Part shown: positions 37,736 to 47,083 of the stretch, piece by piece
Numbering within the stretch: the stretch's first letter is position 1
Layout of the letters: every line of letters starts with the position of its first letter
Origin: Cyclospora cayetanensis
Lineage: Eukaryota; Apicomplexa; Conoidasida; Eucoccidiorida; Eimeriidae
Assembly (NCBI RefSeq): GCF_002999335.1
Contig: NW_020312168.1
Span: 1-57,912, forward strand
Reading direction: 5' to 3'
Length of the DNA: 57,912 bases
Program-made: the position numbers and the translations under genes
Notes under the pieces: generated by a model
The model's database searches: none
Told to the model about the DNA's origin: nothing
The model's input: only the letters and a program-made list of their open reading frames with translations

Positions 37736-38123
37736 TGTTAATGGATGCGTCTTTGCTGCAGAGGATGCTCCTGCGGCGTGGGAGACTCTGCAGGACGACG
37801 CTGGAGGGGCAGCGGCCGCTGCTGCGACGCTCCGTCTATAAATTTAGGAATAATACACGGAAGGAATGCGGTAAATCGAGCTGCTAGTGCTGCTGTTTTG
37901 TGGCCGTGTGCGCCGCTGCTGCCCAAGCTGCCCTTGCTGCACGCTGAACGACCGGAGCAGAGAATGAGTCGCCTGCGGCAGCTGCCGCCGACACCACTAG
38001 TTGTTGCTGCTGGAAAGCAATTATCCAGCATAACTGCTACTAAACAATTAGTAGGCAGCTGAATGGCGTTGCAACACTGTCAAATGAAGCGGTAGGTCGG
38101 GGGTCACTACAACCCTGTCCGCT
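37736..38123. promoter_or_regulatory. Upstream region of the FAR gene
   Basis: About 390 bases between the FAR start and a small upstream ORF. Two overlapping opposite-strand ORFs are present, neither recognisable. It probably contains the FAR promoter and 5' UTR. Confidence 0.35.
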
Positions 38124-38474
38124 TCACCCTCCCAAAGAAGCGGTGCGCAGCAGCAACAGCAGTAGCCACTGCAGGAACGGCACCTCCCGAGACACCGTCA
38201 GATCTGCGAAGAGCCTTCCGTAATAAAATATAAACCCTTTGACGGAAAGTTGCAGCGGCAGGCACCGCACTGGGAGGAGCAGGAAGAGAGCTGCTACAGC
38301 TCCCACACGACGCCTGGCAGCAGCAGCAGCCACAGGATTTTGCATATACCACACTACCAGCTGCAGCAGCAGTGCGTCTCGCGCCCGAATGATGCCGTCT
38401 CCCGAAACTAAAGGCACTGGCTCAGTTACAAGAGCACTATAAACGTGCGTTTTCGGCGTCTCAGCTGGCGCCAT
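38124..38474 (-). CDS. Small hydrophobic hypothetical protein
   Basis: The ORF starts at an ATG in good context (ACATGG) and would encode 116 residues. I do not recognise it. The N-terminus MAPAETPKTHVYSALVTEPV looks like natural protein. Three hydrophobic stretches follow: around AVAALFLLLPVR, FIFYYGRLF and FLQWLLLLLL. A CAG/GCT-rich middle opens two frames. An alternative reads the second half in another frame, ending at 38107 with AHRFFGRVKRTGL, which would need an intron. It is upstream of FAR on the same strand. It could be a small organelle membrane protein, but that is a guess. Confidence 0.35.
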   Translation of the reverse strand: MAPAETPKTHVYSALVTEPVPLVSGDGIIRARDALLLQLVVWYMQNPVAAAAARRRVGAVAALFLLLPVRCLPLQLSVKGFIFYYGRLFADLTVSREVPFLQWLLLLLLRTASLGG

Positions 38475-41428
38475 GTTGTGTCAGCGTTGTAACGCTGGCA
38501 GCCCTACTGCGCGTGTCTTCCTTTCCGCGAGCCGACAGCAGAGAACGGCAGCATAGCACTGCACCTGCACCTGCCACAAGCTACTATTGACTCTCCTTGC
38601 ACCTTCTATCCATAAATATGTGCAGCAAAAGGCAGAAATAGGGAGATTCAGTGTCTCAGGCAGAGATATATATGGCTTTCCAGGCGTGTTTCATCGGTCC
38701 GGCTTGAGGGGGTTCATGTACTATCTACAGGGCTCAAAAGGGCAGCTAATCGAGTTTTGGGAAAAACGAAAAGGAGAATTACTGAAAAGAAGGCCATGGG
38801 AAGGTATAGACTGTCGGGGTTGCCTCAACAAGCACGGTGAGGCGCTTCCTCCCAGAGGGTGTATGTGTATCTACGTGTAGCTGGTGTTTCGCGCAAAAAC
38901 AGCTCCGCGTGCAAGGGGTAGCCGTAAGCCAAAGCTGCACATAGGCACGTTTGATCACACTGCTTCCAATTTTTGTCCTGGGCTTTGCGAGGAATTAGGC
39001 ATTGCGTAGTTTGGCGGTAGATATACGCTTTTTGAGGATGTAGGCAACACATTACCAAAAGAATCAGCGCTACATGACCGTGCACTATACGTTATACTTT
39101 TTGCGAAGCACCGCAATAACGCTTGGCGTGCGTATAAAGGGTGCAGCAATGCCCGCGCACCCTAGCAATGCCTCTCTGTGCCTATGGTGAAACCATGGAG
39201 GGTGACGGTGGGGGCGAGGGGAGAAACGCTTCCGGAACAAAAATAAGCAACTTCCGAATAAGCTTTGTATTGGGATTGCAGCTAATCAGTATTGTTCTAT
39301 GCGGAACCGAAGGGGAATGGCGGGGGTGTCCACTGGCAGAAACGTCTTTTCCAAACCCTGCGAAGCTTGGTAGAAACTTGAGGAGTATCTTTTGTTCGAA
39401 AGCGCGTTCTCACACTTTTATTCCTTTATCCCCCTGCAGGGCTCTAGCCTGCGTGGGGAGAGAGAGAGAGGACAACTGATAAGGTGCATGATTCAAATGC
39501 TCCATCTAAAGTCTCCCTAGAGAGGCACTTTAATCCATACTCAACGCAAATTACAAAATTATCAAGTGTGTTCTTTCCAAAAGAGCCCTCGCCTTCTGCT
39601 CACACCCCTCAGATCTCCAATTGTAGGAAAGAAAACAGCTTGTCGACGCTTCGCTGCACCGTCTAAGCCTTTCGAGCATTCAAGACTGGTTTCAAAAGCG
39701 TCTAGCGCATCCGTATACAACATTGCGGCTTTTTGCTTTGAGCTGTATTCGTTCTGCAGTAAATAAGGTGCACGTGCAGGCACGCCCGTTAAAAGATTCT
39801 TCACAAACTCTTGGTTGGATGTAACTAGTAGTCGAGAAGGCCCCATTGCAGCAGAGCCCCCCGCAATGCGCTTTGTTGACTCTCACATATACACTCCCGC
39901 TGGGAAAAATGAACGTCATAACAATGCATGATGCACAGTGGGGAACGCAATGGCGGCTTTTGCCACATTGAGCTAGTCAACCCTGCACTGCAAGTAACTT
40001 TGTACACCAACAGCCAGATTGGGTTGTTAGTTCTTTACGAATTTCCGGAGTTGGGAGTGCACCGGAAGCTCCTCTGCCGCTCCTGCTGCTGCTTTCCTTT
40101 CCTGTAAGTTTTGTTGATGACCTTTACCTACTGAAAGGGCTTAGGTGCTGCTTTTGCTATCCTCAGCGTCGTACTTCAGGACGCAGCAGGTGTGATCGAT
40201 GGCGGCGAGAACCTCCCAAGTGAACAGCTCACACAGCGAGGGACTGTGCAATCCTGAAGCACCGCCTATAGCATGCGGTGTGCTTGTAGGGACAGAAACC
40301 ACCCTGAAGTGTAGTGGAGGTTTTGTTGTCAGGGCTTTGTCTTGGGAGTCGCGGACCGCATAGTTATCGAGGGTGATTGCTGTGATTACATTCAGGAACC
40401 TGTCCAGCTGTTGCGCATGTGGCTGCTCATGAGCTGTTCAAAAGTTGGAACAGGTTCGACTTGGTACTGCATGAAGTAAAGGGGTCATAGAGGGCATGGT
40501 CTACTCTCGTCGTTCACGAAAAAAAATTTAGCTGCCCTTCCCGCAGGCATCCCTCCACTCTTTCGCACAAGATTTTGAGTGGGGAGAGGCTGTCCTCATT
40601 TGCTCGTAAACAATAGCTCCCATTCGCGCAATCGACCAATAGTTCATTCCGAATATAGCGACAGCCCCTGTCGCTTGAGCCCCCCGTGCCTCCCGCACCG
40701 TTCCGAAGAAGTTTACTGCTCATCATTCTTCTGCTTGCCCGAGAAACAAGGCCCCACACTCACGGGCGAAGCTCCAAGTGCACGAAGACGAACTGTGAAG
40801 GTGTGGGGGTAGAACAAGGCGCAGCCACTCCCTGCCCGTCAATTTGAAGAAGGGGCTATATTTAAGTTGTCATCTTGCTGCCAGAAGGCGGTGGAGGATC
40901 GTCCACGTCGTTGCATCTTGGGGCCCTTGCAAGAGCGAGAGAGGGAGGGAGATGAAGAGGACAACCAAGTCCTCAACCCCTGCCCCCCCTCCCGCCTTCT
41001 GCTATTTTAAAAGACGGCCTGTGTGCGCATGCAGCCCCAGCGGGGAAGCCAGAGGCGGTGCGTCAGTGGCAACTGTACTAAATTAATCCTGCTTAGAGTG
41101 ACCCCGCATTCCGCTGGTCCTCGAGTGTTACCGTGGCCACCAGTTCAAATGATTCGCAGCGCGACTGCTTCTGCCCAGCACGTGTGTACATCCAACGGCA
41201 CTGTGCGTTTGCTAGAGCTATCTAATCACGTGAGTGCCATTTGTAGACAGTGCCACAGTGTTCGATCGGCCTTTGCCTAAGGGCCCCCTGAACTAGTGTG
41301 TCATGCTTTTCGGTTTTCCGTGTGTGCAGGATCATGAGGGGAGAGCGCGCCTTGAGGAGGCGCATGCCCTACTTTGACTGGGCATGCATGCAGGAAGCAC
41401 AGTGGGGCTGGCTCGTTGGGCTTGCAGC
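38475..41428. other. Repeat-poor segment without recognisable genes
   Basis: Even composition and nearly no trinucleotide tracts or microsatellites. ORFs up to about 112 codons look random in composition and match nothing I recognise. The left and right ends may include promoter and 3' UTR of the flanking genes. Confidence 0.55.
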
Positions 41429-44400
41429 TTAGTGGTCGCGGCGTCGACTTGAAAACGCTGCTGCTGCTACGACTGCTTCAGCCTCTGCCGGTGTAAGTAC
41501 TGCTTGCGCTTCGCCTGCCGCCAATGCTGTACCATCGTGGTACTCCCCTTCCGCGCTCAAAAAGGACCCTGCCTCTTCTCGGCTAGCTTGCGGCTGGCTA
41601 TCCCCCCGCCCTGAAAGTGCAGCACCACTGTGAACTCCTTCTGGCAACTGCTCCTCCTGTCCTTGCACAAGCCCTGTCGCAGTGCTCTCCTGCAGACTGA
41701 CACTTGCCTGCTGCGGCACTTGCGCCTGCTGCGGCACTTGCGCCTCTGGCGGCTGGCTGACGAGTTTCGAGGGAAGCCACGGGAGATCCGTGAGGCCCTT
41801 TCCGTTCGAGATGAAGGCTGCACCTCCGTCCTCAGCAGCGTAGAGGTTGTAGCACTTGGTGGGGAGGCCAAGCTCGCGTTCAAGGTAAAGGCAGTACCAC
41901 ATGAGCGAGTTGATGGCTTCGAACAACTGCATCCCTAGGGCCTGCAGGCAGCAGCACACGCATCGTGTAGAGCGGAGCATGAGGAGGGGCCCCACCCATA
42001 CACAGCAGCACCGAGAGGCACGCTCAGAGCGGCAAAAGCAGCACTGCAGTCTGGATCGATCGCTGTCATGAGGAGGCTCCTCATTCAGCAAGTACCCTGT
42101 TGTCCATCCACGCTTCAGCCAGGGAGAACCCCAAGTACTTCATTTTATACGCTCCAGCAATCAAGCCTGTTCGATCCCGACCATGGTGGCAGTGCATCAG
42201 CACAATTGGTGCGCGCTTGCTGCTGTAATCGCTGTAATCGCTGCTGCTGTAATCGCTGTAATCGCTGCTGCTGTTCGCCGCCGCTGCACCGTCCTTCGAC
42301 GCAAGCTTCCGCATGTGCCGAATCGCGCCCTTCTCTCCCCTGGGTGGTCTCTTCTTGCCATGCTTCTTGCTCGCCTTCTGCGTCTGTCCTAAAGCCTCGC
42401 CGGCGTCGTCTCCTGCGGCTCCTGGCGGCTGCACATCGCCCTCCATCTTCCTGCCATCCGAGCAGCAGCCTTTGCAGTGTTTGCATGCGGCGTCCTTTGC
42501 TCCATTCGCCTTCGCAGACGCACAGGGAGTCTTCTGCCCCTCTGGAGTTGCCCGCACGGAAGGTGGAGTCGAAACGGCAGCAGCAGCAGCAGCTGCAGCA
42601 GCAGCGGCTTCAGACCGCTGATCTGCTGTCTGCTGATCGGCTGTCTGCTGATCGGCTGTCTGCTCATCTGCTGTCTGCTGATCGGCTGTCTGCTCATCTG
42701 CTTTCTGCTCATCTGCTGTCTGCTCATCTGCTTTCTGCTCATCTGCTTTCTGCTGATCTGCTTTCTGCTCATCTGCTGTCTGCTCATCTGCTTTCTGCTC
42801 ATCTGCTTTCTGCTGATCTGCTGTCTGCTCATCTGCTTTCTGCTCATCTGCTTTCTGCTGATCTGCTTTCTGCTCATCTGCTTTCTGCTCATCTGCTTTC
42901 TGCTCATCTGCTTTCTGCTCATCTACTTTGCCCTTCCCGTGGCAGCAGCCGGCGTGTCTGCAGTGCCTGCAGTCAGCTGCGCCTTTGCGATGAGCAGAAG
43001 GCCCCTCGGCAAAGCCTGCACCAGCAGCAAAGAGGCTTGCTTCAGCTGCTGCAGTTGCATCAGCGGCGTCGCTAGCAGGTGTATCCGAGCTGCCTGCTGC
43101 TGCTCCTCCTCCTGCTGCTGTTGCTCCTCCTGCTGGAAAGGCGGATACAGCAACTGCCGCAGCGGCATGAGCAGCCGCAGAATGCGCCTTATCGTCAGCA
43201 ACAACACCCAGATGAATTTGCGAGAAAAGCACATCTACTCGTTGATCAAGGAAGTCGCCGCTCCAATGCGGCAAATTCTTCGCCATAGCCACCCGCCGCT
43301 AATGAGCACAAACGCATGCACATACATATAGATAGATAAATTTATATGTCTATATAGATGTCTACGTGTCTCTATACCTATGCATCTACCTCTCGATAAT
43401 AAATAGACAGCCCCTAATAAGTGAAGGTCGAACTAAGAGATATGCGCGCGTCTCAACGAAGAAAAAACACGCAGTGTTGCCTTGAGAAGAAGGATGTGGC
43501 GTCCAGTGTTGGCATTAAAATATTGCAAATTGAGGGCCCTTACGCACATCCTCGGGAACGTCATAAGGATTTACGCTTTCGCCGTACAACGGCCAGTGCT
43601 GCACTACCGCGATCGGCACACTGGAGGTGTTGTTCTCGAGAAGGCAAATTTCGCGGTTCAGCTCGCATTTCTCGTTGAGCTGAACGTACAGAGAGCACTA
43701 CACCTTTTGAAGGGCTGTGCAAGAGAGCGTTATTGCCCCTTTTTTCCCCTCATTCCTCATCCCCTTCCAATTCACGCACGACATCATCATGCATCTGAAT
43801 GGCTAAAGACTGCGCGTGGCAAGCCGCTTTCCTAAGGCGTGTGTCACATAGCCTTTTGCAGAAAGCCCCCTCCCTTCGCTACGCGCTGCATGGCTCAAAG
43901 AGCCCTATGCCCTTACGTCGCCGTTGTATCCGTCCCATAGAAAAGAAAAAACGTGAAGCGCAAAGGTGTCAGGGAAGGCTAGGCCTGCAAGTGCTGCCTG
44001 CTCCTTCAAAGCCTCCAGCAACTCCTCCTGCTGCAGGGTTCCTGCATGCATGCACAGACACACATACATACACACACACATACACAGACACACACCCATA
44101 CACATACACAGACACATACACACACAGACACAGACACATACACAGACACACACAGACACAGACACACATACACATACACATACACAGACACACACATACA
44201 CAGACACACATACACAGACACACACATACACAGACACACACACAGACACAGACACACATACACATACACACAAACATACACACACATACACAGACACATA
44301 CACACAAACATACACAGACACACAGACACACAGACATATACATACACACACAGACACAGACACACAGACACACATACACATACACAGACACACACACACA

Positions 44401-44609
44401 TGCGCTTTTGTCACGCAGCCGCTTTCCTGCAGAGGCAAAAGAAGCGCCTGCTTGCTTGCTGGAAGCTTGCAGAAGGCTTAAACCTCTCTCCCCCCTCCCC
44501 CTCTCCCTCCCGCATCCTTCCTGACCTGCACCTGGCGAAAGCGGCAAGGGCAGCCGAAAGAGGAAAGCGTTTTTCTCAGGAGAGGCGTCAACAAGCCGGA
44601 CGAGGTCCT
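41429..44609 (-). CDS. CX5R (dual-specificity-like) protein phosphatase with KADEQ repeats, 5' end unresolved
   Basis: It is a cysteine-dependent phosphatase. Exons: 44609-44532, 44041-43917, 43679-43548, 43298-42096 and 41941-41429, all GT-AG and phase-consistent. The signature loop [17 protein letters not shown] has Cys, Arg and Thr in CX5RT spacing, followed by a helix ending EAWMDNR joined to [41 protein letters not shown] precedes it as the usual helix before the loop. Between these two, exon 4 inserts about 330 low-complexity residues: Ala-rich, an array of about 20 five-residue [10 protein letters not shown] units, poly-Ala and SSDYSD repeats. The C-terminal 100 residues are Gln/Ala/Glu rich. 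The 44041-43917 exon reads [20 protein letters not shown]. The first listed exon starts in phase 1, so at least one more 5' exon exists. Substrate unknown. Confidence 0.78.
42615..42927. repeat. 15-bp coding minisatellite ([15 protein letters not shown])
   Basis: About 20 units of TGCTCATCTGCTTTC type, differing at the codons for Lys/Thr and Glu/Gln. The unit keeps the minus-strand phosphatase frame open throughout. Confidence 0.92.
43318..43405. repeat. ATAG/TATC-rich tract in phosphatase intron
   Basis: Degenerate TATAGATAGATA and TCTATA units in the intron upstream, in gene sense, of the exon starting at 43298. Confidence 0.7.
44050..44405. repeat. (CA)n/CACAGA microsatellite in phosphatase intron
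   Basis: About 350 bases of CACACAGACACA and CACATA units end next to the acceptor of the exon starting at 44041. They produce very long spurious His/Thr ORFs on plus and Cys/Val ORFs on minus. Confidence 0.93.
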
Positions 44610-44988
44610 CTGCAGCAGGAAAAATGCAACGCGGCCTTATTATATATATATATGCCCCACCTGCCACCCCTTCAAATAGAAACTCCCTACTCCCCCTCCC
44701 GACACAGCTGCGCATACGAAACGCAGATCGAAGGATGCGCGTGGCGTTGAGACACGCATGCAATACCTACTCGCAAAAGAAGACGGGTAGCTGTAAGCCG
44801 AACACTCGGGGCCGCTGGATAGGTGGCATTGCCGCGATACCCCCACAGGCGCTGTACATACACACACAGGCGAAGGAAGCGGAAAATATTTTCTCTCTTG
44901 CGCTGCACACCCTGGTGGACCCCGTACCACCACGCAGCATTTATGCCGCAGCAGCACCCTACACTTGACATCGGCGGGGAGGAAACTT

Positions 44989-45252
44989 TCACGGAAAAAG
45001 TAGAGTTCGAGCTCTTTCGAATGGCGGCTTTGATGAAGCGTGGGGCGGGCACAGAGGGGCGCCGCTGCGTACAACTTCTTCAAATTTCAGCTCACGGGGG
45101 GGTTCTGCATTGTACCGGAGGTAGTAGACGCCTCCTAGGGCTAGGAAGAAGAGCAGGAAGCAGCTTAACGCCATCCATTGCGTTTTGCGGCTGTGTGGCT
45201 CAAAGCTCGCCAACGCCCCTACGTTCACATTTAAAGAAACAGCACTTGACAC
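44989..45252 (-). CDS. Candidate exon with one transmembrane segment
   Basis: The minus-strand frame from ATG 45252 has one strong hydrophobic helix near residue 26 (WMALSCFLLFFLALGGVYYL). A short charged stretch (ELKFEEV) and a possible donor GTT|GTACGC follow. It may be the first exon of the CX5R phosphatase gene, making that protein membrane-anchored, or belong to a separate gene. The intervening exon(s) were not resolved, and the plus strand is also open here. Confidence 0.35.
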   Translation of the reverse strand: MSSAVSLNVNVGALASFEPHSRKTQWMALSCFLLFFLALGGVYYLRYNAEPPRELKFEEVVRSGAPLCPPHASSKPPFERARTLLFP

Positions 45253-45483
45253 CCTGCAGAGTCAGCGCCGTCAAATGGCGAAGCTGGGAAGCTGCACTAT
45301 GGAGGCACGAATGCCTTCCCTCCAAGAAAATCGCTATGGAAACTATATTGCCAACTCAGATTAGGGTGCGACGAAGCAGGAGAGAAACTCAAGCGGATTT
45401 TGGTGGCCCGCGCGCAGGTGACAGTGCAGAAGTACAAAAAAACGCAAAAACGCTATCTGTCCTTCTGCCGGTGCGTGCAGAGA

Positions 45484-45620
45484 ATGCATACATGTATCTA
45501 TGTGTGTATACATGTATGAATGAATGTGTGTATACATGTGTGAATGTGTGCCTATGTGTATGAATGTGGGTGTATGTGCCCATGTGCATGCATGTGTGCA
45601 TGTGCCTATGTGTACAAATG
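45484..45620. repeat. GTAT/GTGAATG microsatellite
   Basis: Degenerate TGTATACATGTATGAATG and TGTGCATG units between the two candidate minus-strand exons. Confidence 0.85.
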
Positions 45621-45645
45621 CGTCCCATGTACTCCATTCATACCT

Positions 45646-46167
45646 TCATACGTGACTTGGTAGCCCATGTGTTGGCTGGGGTTGAACCCTTGTTGGGAAG
45701 GCCACGGACCATCTCCAGCCCCTCCTCTTTTGCTTTTCTGAGAGCCCTGAGGCGCTCCTGCAATACTGAGGGAGTCTGGCTGCCTTGTTCCCGCCGTCAG
45801 GGGGGTCCGGCTGTCTGCGCAGACACCCAACTCCATTGTGAAATCTGAATCCTGCGCGGGTTGCGGTTTGCTGGCACCATGCGGAGGCGAAGGCGATGGC
45901 CAAGGCGACAGGCGCCTGGAAGAGGCAAGTTTGACAGCTGACTGGCGAAGAAGGGCGAAAAATTAACTCAGCGTCCAAGTATCGCATCAAGCCCCCGAAA
46001 CGCTCCGTGGGCATGAAGAAACACGAAAAAGACGAACCAACGGAACAGAAAAAGTGACCAAAATGCCCTGCCTCTTCGATTGTGCTCTTGGTGAGCATCC
46101 AAAGCAGCACAGCCGTAAAGAGGAGGGCAAAACACGGGGGGCTGCAGCACTTCGGTAGTCGTCTCAT
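45646..46167 (-). CDS. Candidate secreted or membrane protein, not recognised
   Basis: ATG 46167 opens a frame whose N-terminus has positive charges (MRRLPK) and then a hydrophobic core (FALLFTAVLLWML), like a signal peptide or anchor. It is followed by Cys-rich sequence and a second hydrophobic patch (APVALAIAFASAW). The frame stops at 45646 after about 173 codons, but a splice within it is possible. No family is recognised. It lies just upstream of the TM-bearing candidate exon on the same strand and could be part of one gene. Confidence 0.3.
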   Translation of the reverse strand: MRRLPKCCSPPCFALLFTAVLLWMLTKSTIEEAGHFGHFFCSVGSSFSCFFMPTERFGGLMRYLDAELIFRPSSPVSCQTCLFQAPVALAIAFASAWCQQTATRAGFRFHNGVGCLRRQPDPPDGGNKAARLPQYCRSASGLSEKQKRRGWRWSVAFPTRVQPQPTHGLPSHV

Positions 46168-47083
46168 GCAGCCACTCGTTCCGCAGACGTGAGCCACGTA
46201 GCAATCGATTCAACGCCTAATTACGAGTTTCAGAGAAAGGAGGCGTACAACCTGGAAGGCTGCCAGGAAGATCGGGGCAGCAGGCACCTGGTCTGATGTT
46301 TCCGAATCAATCTGGCAGTCTGGACCTGAGCGGGTGGACCCGTGAGGCGGGAGGGTTTGGACGACTTTCTCATGAATTCTTGTCCGAACTGAAATGCGTA
46401 ATGGGAGAAACAAAGTTTGTTTAGACGATACAAGGTTTCTGGGGTAGTCGGCAACGAGCAATACGCTGGAAATCTGAGGGGTTCCAGTGGCCCCCCACAC
46501 AAACGTGCTCCTGCCTTGCACGGCTCACCAAGCTAAACTTTACCCCAGCTCTCCCCTTTTCCCTAATCACGCCTAGCAAAGACTTTGTAGGGAATTTACC
46601 GATGTGTTTCACCGTAATGCAGCGTATTTGCTGCAGAATACTGTTAGCTCGATACAAGAAGGCGCACCCGTCTGTGCGTTTTTGCACTAGCTGCTTTTTA
46701 GTGCAACTTCGTGTGAATCCTAAGGCCGCTTAGAGAGGATGCACGCAGCAAAATGCCCCCTCGCTGTCCCTCTCCCCTTATGTCGGGCACTACGAGAGGC
46801 ATACGCAGGAGAGGGATGCAGGGATTCTTCCAGGAACCACCCTCCAACATGAGTCAAGTTTGTATGTAGCTCAAACTTCAAAGGTGTTCCCTGCTAAAGA
46901 GGCCGTAGGTAGGTGGTGGAAAGTCACGCTCTATGCGCGCGCGGCTGCACTCTAAAATGAACTTGAACATCACATGCGCGGGGTTGTCAGCAACAAGCGT
47001 GGTCAGCGCCTAGATGATGGGCAACCCCAGCGGCGTACGCCTACCAATAAAAACACAGTTCTTGTGCAAACCACGCCTGATAT
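46168..47083. other. Intergenic, repeat-poor, no recognisable gene
   Basis: About 900 bases beyond the UTP23 3' end with only short ORFs. Composition resembles the longer repeat-poor segments. Nothing specific is seen. Confidence 0.5.

Noticed and set aside
38107..38352. Alternative minus frame ending AHRFFGRVKRTGL as an independent gene.
   Set aside because: It overlaps the longer hydrophobic ORF and starts in a Cys-rich repeat translation. At best it is a spliced continuation, which could not be shown.
42068..43331. Plus-strand Leu/Ser/Cys-rich ORFs of up to 335 codons across the KADEQ repeat.
   Set aside because: They are frame shadows of the 15-bp repeat. The minus frame carries the HCX5R phosphatase motif and in-phase splice sites.
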